In this document: positions 10,674 through 18,599 of the stretch, piece by piece | How positions within the stretch are numbered: the stretch's first letter is position 1 | Layout: each line of letters begins with the position of its first letter | Assembly (NCBI GenBank): GCA_905221605.1 | Contig: CAJNDS010001448.1 | Location: forward strand, 1-18,599 | Direction of reading: 5' to 3' | Length of the DNA stretch: 18,599 nucleotides | Origin: Symbiodinium natans | Lineage: Eukaryota > Sar > Dinophyceae > Suessiales > Symbiodiniaceae | Notes under the pieces: model-generated | The model's database searches: none | What the model was told of the DNA's origin: nothing | What the model saw: only the letters and a program-made list of their open reading frames with translations | Translations under genes and position numbers: made by a program

Positions 10674-11876
10674 GAATGTGACTGACCAAAACTCCTAGAC
10701 ATGGACGATACATGACCAGAACCCCTAGAAGCGGACAATGCCGTGACAGGCCAAAACCACTCATACCGCGACAGACCGAAACACTGACCAAATTCCCTAA
10801 AAACGGACCCAGACAACACCCTGACAAACCCAAACCCCTAGAAGCGGACAACACCGTGACGGACCAAACCCCAAGAAGCGGACAACACTGTCACAGACCA
10901 AAACTACTAGAAGCGGACAACGCCGTGACACACCAAAACCATAGAAGCGGACAATACCCTGACAAACCAAAACCCCTAGAAGGGACAACGCCGCAACACC
11001 GTGACAGAAAAACTCTAGAAGCGGACAACCAGAACAAACCAAAACTTCTAGAAGCGGACAACACCAAGACAGACACAAATTCCTTGAAGCGGACAAGACC
11101 GTGACAGACCAAATTGCCGAGAAGCGGACGACACCAGATCAAAATAAATACTTAGAAGCAAACAACACCGTGACAGACCATAATTCCTAGAAGTGGACAA
11201 CGCCCTAGAAGCGGACAACACCGTGAAAGACCAAAACCCCCTGGAAGCGGACAACACCGTGACGGACCCAAGCCAATAGAAGCGGACATCACCGTGACAA
11301 ACCAAAACCCCTAGAAGCCGTGACAGACCAAAACACCTAGAAGACCCCTAGAATCGCACAGAACCGTGACAGACCAAACCCCTAGAAGCGGACAACACCG
11401 TGACGGACCAAACCCCTAGAAGCGGACAACGCCGTGACAGACCAAAACCCCTTGAAGCGGACAACAGCATGACAAAAACAAACCCCTAGAAGCGGACAAC
11501 ACCGTGACGGACCAAAACCCCTTAAAGCGGACAACGCCGTGACAAACCAAAACCCCTAGAAGCGGACAACACCGTGACAGACCAAAACCCCTAGAAGCGG
11601 ACAACACCATGACAGACCAAATTGCCTAGACAACACCGTGACAGACCAGAACCCCTAGAAGCGGACAACGCCGTGACAGACCAAAACCCCTAGAAGCGGA
11701 CAACACCGTGACAAAAACAAACCCCTAGAAGCGGACAACACCGCTGCCAAAACCCCTAGAAGCGGACAACACCATGACAGACCAAATTGCCTGGAAACGG
11801 ACAACACCGTGACAGACCAGAACCCCTAGAAGCGGACAACGCCGTGACAAACCAAACCCCTAGAAGCGGACAACAA
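10674..11876 (+). repeat. HOR copy 9 (1203 bp)
   Basis: A sister of copy 8, with the same two-monomer deletion (here at about 10833) and the same point variants, so the pair probably arose by a recent duplication of one deleted unit. It also lost 9 bp near 11317 (CTAGAAG joined to CCGTGACAG). ACCGCTGCCAAAACCCC near 11740 recurs in copy 12 but not in the copies between. Confidence 0.92.
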
Positions 11877-13162
11877 GAATGTGACTGACCAAAACTCCTA
11901 GACATGGACGATACATGACCAGAACCCCTAGAAGCGGACAATGCCGTGACAGGCCAAAACCACTAATACCGCGACAGACCGAAACACTGACCAAATTCCC
12001 TAAAAACGGACCCAGACAACACCCTGACAAACCCAAGGCCCCAGAAGCGGACAACACCGTGACAAACCAAAACCCCCAGAAGTGGACAACACCGTGACAG
12101 ACCAAAACCCCTAGAAGCGGACAACACCGTGACGGGCCAAACCCCAAGAAGCGGACAACACTGTCACAGACCAAAACTACTAGAAGCGGACAACGCCGTG
12201 ACACACCAAAACCATAGAAGCGGAGAATACCCTGACAAACCAAAACCCCTAGAAGGGACAACACCGCAACACCGTGACAGAAAAACTCTAGAAGCGGACA
12301 ACCATAACAAACCAAAACTTCTAGAAGCGGACAACACCAAGACAGACACAAATTCCTTGAAGCGGACAAGACCGTGACAGACCAAATTGCCGAGAAGCGG
12401 ACGACACCAGATCAAAATAAATACTTAGAAGCAAGCAACACCGTGACAGACCATCATTGCTAGAAGCGGACAACACCCTAGAAGCGGACAACACCGTGAA
12501 AGACCAAAACCCCCTGGAAGCGGACAACACCGTGACGGACCCAAGCCAATAGAAGCGGACATCACCGTGACAGACCAAAACCCCTAGAAGCGGACAACGC
12601 CGTGACAGACCAAAACACCTAGAAGACCCCTAGAATCGCACAGAACCGTGACAGACCAAACCCCTAGAAGCGGACAACACCGTGACGGACCAAACCCCTA
12701 GAAGCGGACAACGCCGTGACAGACCAAAACCCCTTGAAGCGGACAACAGCATGACAAAAACAAACCCCTAGAAGCGGACAACACCGTGACAGACCAAAAC
12801 CCCTTAAAGCGGACAACGCCGTGACAAACCAAAACCCCTAGAAGCGGACAACACCGTGACAGACCAAAACCCCTAGAAGCGGACAACACCATGACAGACC
12901 AAATTGCCTAGACAACACCGTGACAGACCAGAACCCCTAGAAGCGGACAACGCCGTGACAGACCAAAACCCCTAGAAGCGGACAACACCGTGACAAAAAC
13001 AAACCCCTAGAAGCGGACAACACCGTGACAGACCAAAACCCCTAGAAGCGGACAACACCATGACAGACCAAATTGCCTGGAAACGGACAACACCGTGACA
13101 GACCAGAACCCCTAGAAGCGGACAACGCCGTGACAAACCAAACCCCTAGAAGCGGACAACAA
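11877..13162 (+). repeat. HOR copy 10 (1286 bp, good reference unit)
   Basis: The cleanest full-length unit; I used it to count monomers. I read about 38-39 monomers or monomer fragments, some clearly shortened: CACTAATACCGCGACAG near 11960, the short monomer ahead of ACACCCTAGAAGCGG near 12470, and CACCTAGAAGACCCC near 12617. Private changes are GACGGGCCAAACC near 12131, GCGGAGAATACC near 12220, GCAAGCAACACC near 12431 and CATTGCTAGAAG near 12455. Confidence 0.94.
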
Positions 13163-14441
13163 GAATGTGACTGACCAAAACTCCTAGACATGGACGATAC
13201 ATGACCAGAACCCCTAGAAGCGGACAATGCCGTGACAGGCCAAAACCACTAATACCGCGACAGACCGAAACACTGACCAAATTCCCTAAAAACGGACCCA
13301 GACAACACCCTGACAAACCCAAGGCCCCAGAAGCGGACAACACCGTGACAAGCCAAAACCCCCAGAAGTGGACAACACCGTGACAGACCCAAACCCCTAG
13401 AAGCGGACAACGCCGTGACACACCAAAACCATAGAAGCGGACAACACTGTCACAGACCAAAACTACTAGAAGCGGACAACGCCGTGACACACCAAAACCA
13501 TAGAAGCGGACCATACCCTGACAAACCAAAACCCCTAGAAGGGACAACACCGCAACACCGTGACAGAAAAACTCTAGAAGCGGACAACCATAACAAACCA
13601 AAACTTCTAGAAGCGGACAACACCAAGACAGACACAAATTCCTTGAAGCGGACAAGACCGTGACAGACCAAATTGCCGAGAAGCGGACGACACCAGATCA
13701 AAATAAATACTTAGAAGCAAACAACACCGTGACAGACCATCATTCCTAGAAGCGGACAACACCCTAGAAGCGGACAACACCGTGAAAGACCAAAACCCCC
13801 TGGAAGCGGACAACACCGTGACGGACCCAAGCCAATAGAAGCGGACATCACCGTGACAGACCAAAACCCCTAGAAGCGGACAACGCCGTGACAGACCAAA
13901 ACACCTAGAAGACCCCTAGAATCGCACAGAACCGTGACAGACCAAACCCCTAGAAGCGGACAACACCGTGACGGACCAAACCCCTAGAAGCGGACAACGC
14001 CGTGACAGACCAAAACCCCTTGAAGCGGACAACAGCATGACAAAAACCCCCTAGAAGCGGACAACACCGTGACAGACCAAAACCCCTTAAAGCGGACAAC
14101 GCCGTGACAAACCAAAACCCCTAGAAGCGGACAACACCGTGACAGACCAAAACCCCTAGAAGCGGACAACACCATGACAGAGCAAATTGCCTAGACAACA
14201 CCGTGACAGACCAGAACCCCTAGAAGCGGACAACGCCGTGACAGACCAAAACCCCTAGAAGCGGACAACACCGTGACAAAACAAACCCCTAGAAGCGGAC
14301 AACACCGCAGACCAAAACCCCTAGAAGCGGACAACACCATGACAGACCAAATTGCCTGGAAACGGACAACACCGTGACAGACCAGAACCCCTAGAAGCGG
14401 ACAACGCCGTGACAAACCAAACCCCTAGAAGCGGACAACAA
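13163..14441 (+). repeat. HOR copy 11 (1279 bp)
   Basis: Carries the GCCGTGACACACCAAAACC replacement monomer (near 13410) seen in copies 4, 5 and 6, and the GGACCATACCC variant (13509-13518) seen in copy 5, although its immediate neighbours lack both. Small losses occur at 14045 (GACAAAAACCCCCTAG), 14276 and 14308 (CACCGCAGACC). Confidence 0.93.
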
Positions 14442-15722
14442 GAATGTGACTGACCAAAATTCCTAGACATGGACGATACATGACCAGAACCCCTAGAAGC
14501 GGACAATGCCGTGACAGGCCAAAACCACTAATACCGCGACAGACCGAAACACTGACCAAATTCCCTAAAAACGGACCCAGACAACACCCTGACAAACCCA
14601 AGGCCCCAGAAGCGGACAACACCGTGACAAACCAAAACCCCCAGAAGTGGACAACACCGTGACAGACCAAAACCCCTAGAAGCGGACAACACCGTGACGG
14701 ACCAAACCCCAAGAAGCGGACAACACTGTCACAGACCAAAACTACTAGAAGCGGACAACGCCGTGACACACCAAAACCATAGAAGCGGACAATACCCTGA
14801 CAAACCAAAACCCCTAGAAGGGACAACACCGCAACACCGTGACAGAAAAACTCTAGAAGCGGACAACCATAACAAACCAAAACTTCTAGAAGCGGACAAC
14901 ACCAAGACAGACACAAATTCCTTGAAGCGGACAAGACCGTGACAGACCAAATTGCCGAGAAGCGGACGACACCAGATCAAAATAAATACTTAGAAGCAAA
15001 CAACACCGTGACAGACCATCATTCCTAGAAGCGGACAACACCCTAGAAGCGGACAACACCGTGAAAGACCAAAACCCCCTGCAAGCGGACAACACCGTGA
15101 CGGACCCAAGCCAATAGAAGCGGACATCACCGTGACAGACCAAAACCCCTAGAAGCGGACAACGCCGTGACAGACCAAAACACCTAGAAGACCCCTAGAA
15201 TCGCACAGAACCGTGACAGACCAAACCCCTAGAAGCGGACAACACCGTGACGGACCAAACCCCTAGAAGCGGACAACGCCGTGACAGACCAAAACCCCTT
15301 GAAGCGGACAACAGCATGACAAAAACAAACCCCTAGAAGCGGACAACACCGTGACAGACCAAAACCCCTTAAAGCGCACAACGCCGTGACAAACCAAAAC
15401 CCCTAGAAGCGGACAACACTGTGACAGACCAAAACCCCTAGAAGCGGACAACACCATGACAGACCAAATTGCCTAGACAACACCGTGACAGACCAGAACC
15501 CCTAGAAGCGGACAACGCCGTGACAGACCAAAACCCCTAGAAGCGGACAACACCGTGACAAAACAAACCCTTAGAAGCGGACAACACCGCTGCCAAAACC
15601 CGTAGAAGCGGACAACACCATGACAGACCAAATTGCCTGGAAACGGACAACACCGTGACAGACCAGAACCCCTAGAAGCGGACAACGCCGTGACAAACCA
15701 AACCCCTAGAAGCCGACAACAA
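14442..15722 (+). repeat. HOR copy 12 (1281 bp)
   Basis: The landmark monomer here reads ACCAAAATTCCTAG, as in copy 13, instead of ACCAAAACTCCTAG. Private changes are CCCTGCAAGCGG near 15080 and AAAGCGCACAACG near 15372. ACCGCTGCCAAAACCC near 15587 matches copy 9. Confidence 0.93.
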
Positions 15723-16356
15723 GAATGTGACTGACCAAAATTCCTAGACATGGACGATACATGACCAGAACCCCTAGAAGCGGACAATGCCGTGACAGGC
15801 CAAAACCACTAATACCGCGACAGACCGAAACACTGACCAAATTCCCTAAAAACGGACCCAGACAACACCCTGACAAACCCAAGGCCCCAGAAGCGGACAA
15901 CACCGTGACAAACCAAAACCCCCAGAAGTGGACAACACCGTGACAGACCAAAACCCCTAGAAGCGGACAACACCGTGACGGACCAAACCCCAAGAAGCGG
16001 ACAACACTGTCACAGACCAAAACTACTAGAAGCGGACAACGCCGTGACACACCAAAGCCATAGAAGCGGACAATACCCTGACAAACCAAAACCCCTAGAA
16101 GGGACAACGCCGCAACACCGTGACAGAAAAACTCTAGAAGCGGACAACCATAACAAACCAAAACTTCTAGAAGCGGACAACACCAAGACAGACACAAATT
16201 CCTTGAAGCGGACAAGACCGTGACAGACCAAATTGCCGAGAAGCGGACGACACCAGAGCAAAATAAATACTTAGAAGCAAACAACACCGTGACAGACCAT
16301 CATTCCTAGAAGCGGACAACACCCTAGAAGCGGACAACACCGTGAAAGACCAAAAC
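15723..16356 (+). repeat. Partial HOR copy 13 (last ordered unit)
   Basis: About 634 bp follows the usual monomer order closely, then stops. After CACCGTGAAAGACCAAAAC near 16356 the expected CCCCTGGAAGCGG is replaced by TTCACCGTGACAGACAG, and no later sequence can be put back into HOR register. Private variants are ACCAAAGCCATAG near 16054 and CCAGAGCAAAATAAAT near 16256. It shares CAACGCCGCAAC with copies 8 and 9. Confidence 0.9.
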
Positions 16357-17375
16357 TTCACCGTGACAGACAGACCAAAACTCCTCGAAACGGACATCAC
16401 CATGACAGACAAACACCCCAAGAAGCGGACAACGCCGTGACAGACCAAAATCCGTAGAAGCGGACAACTTTGTGACAGACAACACCGTGACAGACCAAAA
16501 CCCCTAGAAGGGGACAACAACATGACAGAGACAAACTCCTAGAAGCGGACAACACCCTAGAAGGGGACACCACTGTGACAGACCAAATCGCCTAGAAGCG
16601 GACGATATTAGATCAAAATCCCTAGAAGCGACCATCACCATACCATGATAGACGAAAATTCCTAGAAGTAGACAATAACCTTAAAGCGGACAGCTCCGTA
16701 CAAGACCAAAACCCCAAGAAACGGACACTACTAAGACCAAAACCCCTAGAAACGGACAACAGCATGACAGACCAAATTCCCTTCAAACGATTAATGCCGT
16801 GACAGACCAAACTCCCAGAAACAGACACCACCATGGACCACCATAGACCAAAACCCGAGAAACAGACAAGACCGTAACAGACCAAATCCCCTAGAAACGG
16901 ACAAACCATGACAGACCAAAACACCTAAAAATGGACAACACTGTAACAGATCATACCACCTAGAAGCGAACAACACTATGACAGACCAAACCTCTTAGAA
17001 ACGGACAAGACCGTACAAAAGCCCTAGAAGTGGATAATACCATGACAGACCAAATTTTCTAGAAGTGGAGACCACCGTGACAGACCAAAGCCCCGAGAAG
17101 CGGACAACACCATGACAAATCAAAATTCCTAGAAGCGGACACCATCGTGACAACCAAAAACGAGTAGAAACGGACAATACCATGACAGATCAAAACCCCA
17201 AAAAATGGAGAACACCATGACAGATTAAAACTCATAGAAACGGACAACACCATGACAGACCAAACCCTCTAAAAGCGACAACACCATAACAGAGATAAGA
17301 CCATAATAGACCAAAACCTCTAGAAGCGGACAACTCCATGACAGACCGAAACCCCTAGAAACGGACAACGCCATG
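16357..17375 (+). repeat. Diverged edge monomers of the satellite (no HOR order)
   Basis: The 35-bp monomer can still be read head to tail, but each copy differs and the HOR order is gone. Many carry GAAACGG for GAAGCGG, and CCATGAC (or CCATAAC, CTATGAC) for CCGTGAC. Several are shortened, for example around 16675-16740 and 16840-16920. This fits the usual picture of satellite edges, where exchange no longer homogenises the copies and mutations accumulate. The first ~200 bp are somewhat closer to the core than the rest. Confidence 0.9.
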
Positions 17376-17408
17376 GGTTGTCATGGTGTTGTCTGCTTCT
17401 AGGGGTTT
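17349..17408. repeat. Inverted repeat at the satellite orientation switch (27-bp arms, 6-nt loop)
   Basis: The left arm 17349-17375 (AAACCCCTAGAAACGG... to CCATG) and the right arm 17382-17408 (CATGGTGTTGTCTGC... to AGGGGTTT) are reverse complements, with three mismatches by my count, around the loop GGTTGT (17376-17381). The arms are two satellite monomers facing each other. A transcript crossing it could fold into a hairpin, and as DNA it marks an inversion or fold-back breakpoint. Confidence 0.9.
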
Positions 17409-17745
17409 TGTTCTGATACATTGGGATCCGTTTCTCACGCTTGTTTATTTCTAGGAAATTTGGTCTATTATAATATTGTCCTCTTATAGGGGGTTTGGTC
17501 TGTCACGGTGCTATCCATTTCTAGGGGGTTTTGATTGTCATAGTGATGTCCGCTTCTAGGGCATTTGATCTGTCACGATATTGTCCGCTCCTAGGGGTTT
17601 TGGCTTGTCATAGTGTTGTCCGCTTTAAGGGTTTTGGTCTCGTGTCATCCATTTCTAGGGGTTTTGGTCTGTCACGGTGGTGCCCATTTCTGGGGAGTTT
17701 AATTTGTCATGGTATTGTCCATTTCTAGAATTTTTGTTCTGTGCA
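17376..17745 (-). repeat. Inverted block of diverged satellite monomers
   Basis: About ten monomers run in the opposite orientation, recognised by TTCTAGGGGTTTTG, GGTCTGTCACGGTG and TTGTCCGCT on the + strand (for example at 17398, 17497, 17576, 17630 and 17664). They are as diverged as the edge monomers just before the switch. The part from 17411 to 17490 is the most degraded, keeping only pieces such as TTTCTAGGAAATTTGGTC. The block ends near TTTCTAGAATTTTTGTTCTG at 17721-17740. Confidence 0.88.
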
Positions 17746-17748
17746 AAT

Positions 17749-17768
17749 CGCGACAGACCAAAAACCCC
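17749..17768 (+). repeat. Isolated direct-orientation monomer remnant
   Basis: After the inverted block, GCGACAGACCAAAAACCCC again reads in the forward orientation of the main array, then stops at GTGCGAAG. It is the last recognisable trace of the 35-bp family and marks the outer boundary of the satellite. Confidence 0.7.
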
Positions 17769-17954
17769 GTGCGAAGATATAATATTTTTATCGTGTCTCC
17801 GGGGACTATACAAAATCTATGAATTTACGTTGTACCGATATTCAACCTCAGAATCCAAGATTCATTCAAAACCTAATATTCATCCCACACAGAATGCAAA
17901 AAAACTCATACATCATATTATCCGCCGACCCCAGCTGGAGCGGGGGCGGCGTCA
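17769..17954. other. Short unique A/T-rich spacer, nothing recognised
   Basis: About 186 bp resembles neither the satellite nor the GC-rich sequence that follows. It begins with an A/T-rich piece (GATATAATATTTTTATC, 17774-17790) and ends in GC-rich sequence near CCCCAGCTGGAGCGGGGG. I find no convincing gene, tRNA-like fold, terminal inverted repeat or target-site duplication. The TATAATATT piece could be read as a TATA-like element, but nothing downstream supports a transcription unit. Confidence 0.6.
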
Positions 17955-17966
17955 ATGAAGACCCAT

Positions 17967-18178
17967 AGTGCTCTCCATTCCCTGAGTTCATTCCCGCGTA
18001 TGCCCAAACCTCCGCCGCTCGACCCATGGCACCCATGGCCTCAACACGCCCAAACCCTCGCCAGTAGCCCCCAGTGCTCTCCATTCCCTGAGTTCGTTCC
18101 CATACATGGCCAAACCCCGCCGCTCGACCCATGGCACCCATGGCCTCAGCACGCCCAAACCCTCGCCGGTAGCCCCCA
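17967..18178 (+). repeat. Tandem duplication, period 106 bp, two copies
   Basis: AGTGCTCTCCATTCCCTGAG begins at 17967 and again at 18073. The two 106-bp copies share most of their sequence, including CCGCTCGACCCATGGC and CACGCCCAAACCCTCGCC. They differ mainly in the middle, with TTCCCGCGTATGCCC in the first and TTCCCATACATGGCC in the second. The period is not a multiple of three, which speaks against a repeated protein domain. Confidence 0.9.
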
Positions 18179-18258
18179 TCGGGCCTCATGCCCCCATGGC
18201 CCCAAGGTCTCATGGCCCCATGTCCTTAGACCCGAAGCAGTCCCGTCCCATCCTGCGT

Positions 18259-18564
18259 GTACCAGGTACAAGGCAGGCCAGGCCCCCATGGCCCATGGCC
18301 CCCATGGCCCCATGGCCTCATGCATGTCACGCCTCTCATGCCCCATCATGGCCAGCATGCCTGCCCGCTCCCTCTCCCCGCTCCCTCCGCTCCGTCCATG
18401 GTACCAGGCGATGCCATGCCCCCCATGGCCCATGGCCTCCTAGCTCCATGGCCGCAATTTTTTTTAGGGGCTCAGTGCACGCCCCCAATCGCTCCCCCGG
18501 CTCTCCCCGTCCGCTCCGGCCGCCCCATGGTATCAGGCACGCCATGCCCCATGGCCCATGATCC
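18259..18564 (+). repeat. Degenerate ~130-140-bp tandem repeat, about three copies
   Basis: The segment at 18372-18440 (CTCTCCCCGCTCC..., TCCATGGTACCAGGCG, CCCATGGCCCATGG) recurs at 18501-18564 (CTCTCCCCGTCC..., CCATGGTATCAGGCACG, CCCATGGCCCATGA), an offset of about 129 bp. A weaker third copy lies near 18259-18310 (GTACCAGGTACAAGG, CCCATGGCCCATGG). An eight-T tract at 18458-18465 separates the last two. Confidence 0.65.
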
Positions 18565-18599
18565 CCATGACTGCCATGACCCCCATGGCCTCCTGGCCC

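Larger units (their letters stand above)
1..16356 (+). repeat. Tandem satellite array: ~35-bp monomer in ~1.286-kb higher-order repeats
   Basis: The whole interval is built of one ~35-bp monomer whose consensus begins CCCCTAGAAGCGGACAAC and ends ACCGTGACAGACCAAAA, repeated roughly 450-480 times head to tail with no unrelated spacers. Variant monomers occur in a fixed order that recurs every ~1286 bp, so this is a true higher-order repeat. Adjacent monomers within a unit differ clearly, while the same position in neighbouring units is nearly identical. The consensus monomer is about 54% GC, with only 2 T in 35 nt on the + strand. This is the pattern left by repeated unequal exchange or gene conversion between large blocks. 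Centromeric, pericentromeric, subtelomeric and interstitial heterochromatin are all possible locations and the sequence does not choose between them. I do not recognise it as a named satellite family. Confidence 0.95.
17955..18599. repeat. GC-rich, CCATGG-rich degenerate tandem repeat region
   Basis: From about 17955 to the window end, composition shifts to strongly C-rich on the + strand, with dense CCATGG and CCCATGGCC motifs that are self-complementary at their cores. Two levels of internal repetition are visible and annotated separately. Open frames cross it on both strands (162 codons at 17955-18443 and 151 at 18106-18561 on +), but their products are low-complexity Pro/His/Met/Trp strings dictated by the CCATGG motif. 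I treat it as a second non-coding repeat family, continuing beyond the window. Confidence 0.75.

Noticed and set aside
1-16356. CRISPR array
   Set aside because: The ~35-bp period superficially suggests it, but monomers abut directly with no unique spacers of constant length, variation is spread through the whole unit, there is a 1.286-kb super-period, and there are no cas genes.
1-16356. CENP-B box
   Set aside because: TAGAAGCGGAC resembles the 3' half of the box, but the essential TTCG half is absent from the expected position and the final G's do not match.
1-17375. Telomeric repeat
   Set aside because: AACCCCTAG and the occasional CCCTAAAA recall plant-type CCCTAAA, but they occur once per 35-bp monomer or once per unit and never as short tandem telomere repeats.
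17769-17954. Promoter or transposon end in the A/T-rich spacer
   Set aside because: TATAATATT is a weak match that chance readily supplies. No transcription unit, terminal inverted repeat or LTR boundary could be identified around it.
17955-18443. 162-codon plus-strand protein, the overlapping frame 18106-18561, and the minus-strand frame 17866-18213
   Set aside because: All are low-complexity products of CCATGG-rich repeats, open in several frames and on both strands at once. The 106-bp period is not a multiple of three, and no domain is recognisable.

Overview
This window is eukaryotic repetitive DNA, and I see no gene in it that I would defend. About 95% (1-17768) is one satellite family with a monomer of about 35 bp. 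Its + strand is rich in A and C and very poor in T (14 A, 12 C, 7 G and 2 T in the consensus I read by eye). The kingdom cannot be fixed from the sequence. A long higher-order satellite plus an excess of CpG-to-TpG/CpA changes suggests a genome with cytosine methylation, such as a plant or another CpG-methylating eukaryote, but this is inference.

Layout. From 1 to about 16356 the monomers form a higher-order repeat (HOR). A fixed series of roughly 38-39 variant monomers recurs every ~1286 bp, giving 12 complete copies and two partial ones. I phased the copies on a unique variant monomer beginning GAATGTGACTGACC, found at 467, 1803, 3071, 4272 (degraded), 5560, 6846, 8108, 9459, 10674, 11877, 13163, 14442 and 15723. 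Copy lengths run from 1201 to 1351 bp. Most departures from ~1286 are whole-monomer gains or losses (about 64, 70, 71 and +138 bp), plus one G-rich insertion in copy 1 (1648-1720). Copy 3 carries an indel-rich, untidy stretch (3733-4335) that may be an assembly seam.

From about 16357 the HOR register is lost and the monomers become strongly diverged (16357-17375), as expected at the edge of a satellite. At 17376 the orientation flips. The junction is a near-perfect 27-bp inverted repeat with a 6-nt loop, followed by about 370 bp of diverged monomers in reverse orientation. A single direct remnant follows at 17749-17768. A short A/T-rich unique stretch (17769-17954) separates the satellite from a second, unrelated GC-rich sequence full of CCATGG (17955-18599), which is itself tandemly repetitive.

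The many open frames are by-products of the repeat. A 35-nt unit is 11 codons plus 2 nt, so reading passes through all three frames every three monomers. On the minus strand only one of the three passes meets a stop (the TAG after ...VVRF), so indels and point changes easily give 60-250-codon frames. I annotate none as genes. There are no tRNA, rRNA, transposase or reverse-transcriptase signatures and no CRISPR structure. The interest here lies in satellite architecture and evolution rather than in a gene system.
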